Shown: piece after piece, positions 63,488 through 64,000 of the stretch
Layout: every line of letters begins with the position of its first letter
Numbering within the stretch: position 1 is the first letter of the stretch
From: Lysinibacillus fusiformis
GTDB taxonomy: Bacteria; Bacillota; Bacilli; Bacillales_A; Planococcaceae
Direction: 5' to 3'
Assembly: GCF_003049525.1 (NCBI RefSeq)
Contig: NZ_PYWL01000005.1
Location: 1-64,000, forward strand
DNA: 64,000 nt
Position numbers and translations under genes: made by a program
Notes under the pieces: generated by a model
Seen by the model: only the letters and a program-made list of their open reading frames with translations
What the model was told of the DNA's origin: nothing
Database searches by the model: none

Positions 63488-64000
63488 GTGTTTCACTCCC
63501 TTCTTTAACTGCTATTCTAATTGACATCCCTTGGTTTAGTTGTGAGTCAATATAAAAATGACCATTAAAGGCTTTTACACGTTCTTGCATACCTCGGATG
63601 CCCATTGACTCTGCTACGATAATATCCTCTACATGACACCCAACACCATCGTCACTATAAATGATTTCAAAACCATCATTCATTTCCTTTAGATGGATTT
63701 CAACAGCTGTTGCATAAGAATGTTTTAAGGCGTTATTCAGTACTTCTTGGAATAATCGATAAATCATTAAATTCATACGCTCATCTTCTAAAAACAGACG
63801 ATCTATTGAATAAATTAGAACAAAATTAGCTCTTTCTTGAACCTTTCGAATTAATTTTTCTAACGCAGCATTTAAACCTAATGTATCCAGTAATGGAGGC
63901 TTTAAATTCTCACAATATGATCGTAATTCATGTAGAGAGTCAACCATTTGCTTATGAATTTTTGCAAGCTTCTCCTGAATGTCTGTTGTATCCTTTGCAT
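63462..64000 (-). CDS. Sensor histidine kinase, ComP-like, C-terminal part (cut by window end)
   Basis: The last 179 codons of a histidine kinase of the HPK7/NarX-ComP group. The open frame continues past the window edge. Visible are the end of the dimerisation helices (LRSYCENLKPPLLDTLGL), the N-box LFQEVLNNALKHSY and ATP motifs SDDGVGC and GIRGMQERV. The phospho-histidine and sensor lie outside. Paired with the ComA-like regulator, it may be a peptide or stress sensor; whether comX/comQ precede it cannot be seen. Confidence 0.85.
   Translation of the reverse strand, partial: AKDTTDIQEKLAKIHKQMVDSLHELRSYCENLKPPLLDTLGLNAALEKLIRKVQERANFVLIYSIDRLFLEDERMNLMIYRLFQEVLNNALKHSYATAVEIHLKEMNDGFEIIYSDDGVGCHVEDIIVAESMGIRGMQERVKAFNGHFYIDSQLNQGMSIRIAVKEGSETHDYHAHSG

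Overview
The window comes from a low-GC Gram-positive spore-former of the Bacillaceae/Planococcaceae, most likely Lysinibacillus. The partial 16S rRNA gene has the signature I associate with the L. sphaericus/fusiformis group. The proteins are consistently Bacillus-like, and gene order from about 1 to 20 kb follows the Bacillus subtilis block ddl-murF-cshA-ydbS-ydbT-ydcA-acpS-ydcC-alr-ndoAI-ndoA-rsb-sigB-tex-ydcK-tRNA. Almost all of it is chromosomal core. I see no prophage, intact insertion sequence, CRISPR array or conjugative element.

Layout. (1) 1-1.4 kb: the 5' end of a 16S rRNA gene on the minus strand, its promoter and leader, and eight tRNA genes lying upstream of it (Asn, Glu, Asp, Gln, Lys, Leu, Arg, Gly in order of transcription). 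(2) 1.4-8.3 kb: ydcK, tex, a reduced sigB operon (rsbT-rsbU-rsbV-rsbW-sigB) and the ndoAI/ndoA toxin-antitoxin pair. (3) 8.5-20 kb: envelope and housekeeping genes (alr, ydcC, acpS, rhomboid protease, ydbST, cshA, murF, ddl). (4) 20-30 kb: a probably frameshifted gene of unknown function, rodA, a 45-aa small gene, an MFS pseudogene, cardiolipin synthase, a D,D-carboxypeptidase, YidC, and AraC and LytTR regulators. (5) 30-40 kb: a CoA-transferase with a candidate CcpA site, an MFS transporter, a gene with a near-consensus SigB promoter, cvfB, mntR, a ComFB-like gene and the cadC-cadA metal efflux operon with two operators. (6) 40-52 kb: penicillin acylase family protein, exoA, murB, a YodB-like HxlR regulator beside a YceI protein, an S-layer-anchored nucleotidase, azoR with an MhqR-type box, a FrnE thioredoxin and an FAD/Rieske oxidoreductase. 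(7) 52-64 kb: ppaC, a two-domain acetyltransferase, an RpiR regulator, an NiaP-like transporter, thrC-thrB, mtnX, zupT, a PAP2 phosphatase, a 42-aa membrane peptide, a Cys-motif protein, and a ComA/ComP-like two-component pair cut by the window end.

How the genes work together. The sigB operon keeps the partner-switching core (RsbU phosphatase, RsbV, RsbW) and the activator RsbT. It lacks the adjacent rsbR, rsbS and rsbX found in B. subtilis. A SigB-type promoter overlaps the rsbU stop codon and would autoregulate rsbV-rsbW-sigB. A second near-consensus SigB promoter precedes a 102-aa YtxH-like gene at 33 kb. Redox and metal responses recur: azoR with an MhqR-type box, a YodB-like regulator, CadC/CadA and MntR. 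Peptidoglycan genes (alr, murF, ddl, rodA, murB, D,D-carboxypeptidase) are spread over the window.

No clearly new multi-gene system stands out. The best leads are the stressosome-less sigB operon, a -1 frameshift at a six-A run joining two reading frames into one protein, three small genes with strong ribosome binding sites, a fusion of a DUF7662-like domain to a GNAT acetyltransferase, and a degenerate tandem hairpin repeat at 62.65 kb. Promoter, operator and terminator calls were made by eye and are inferences.
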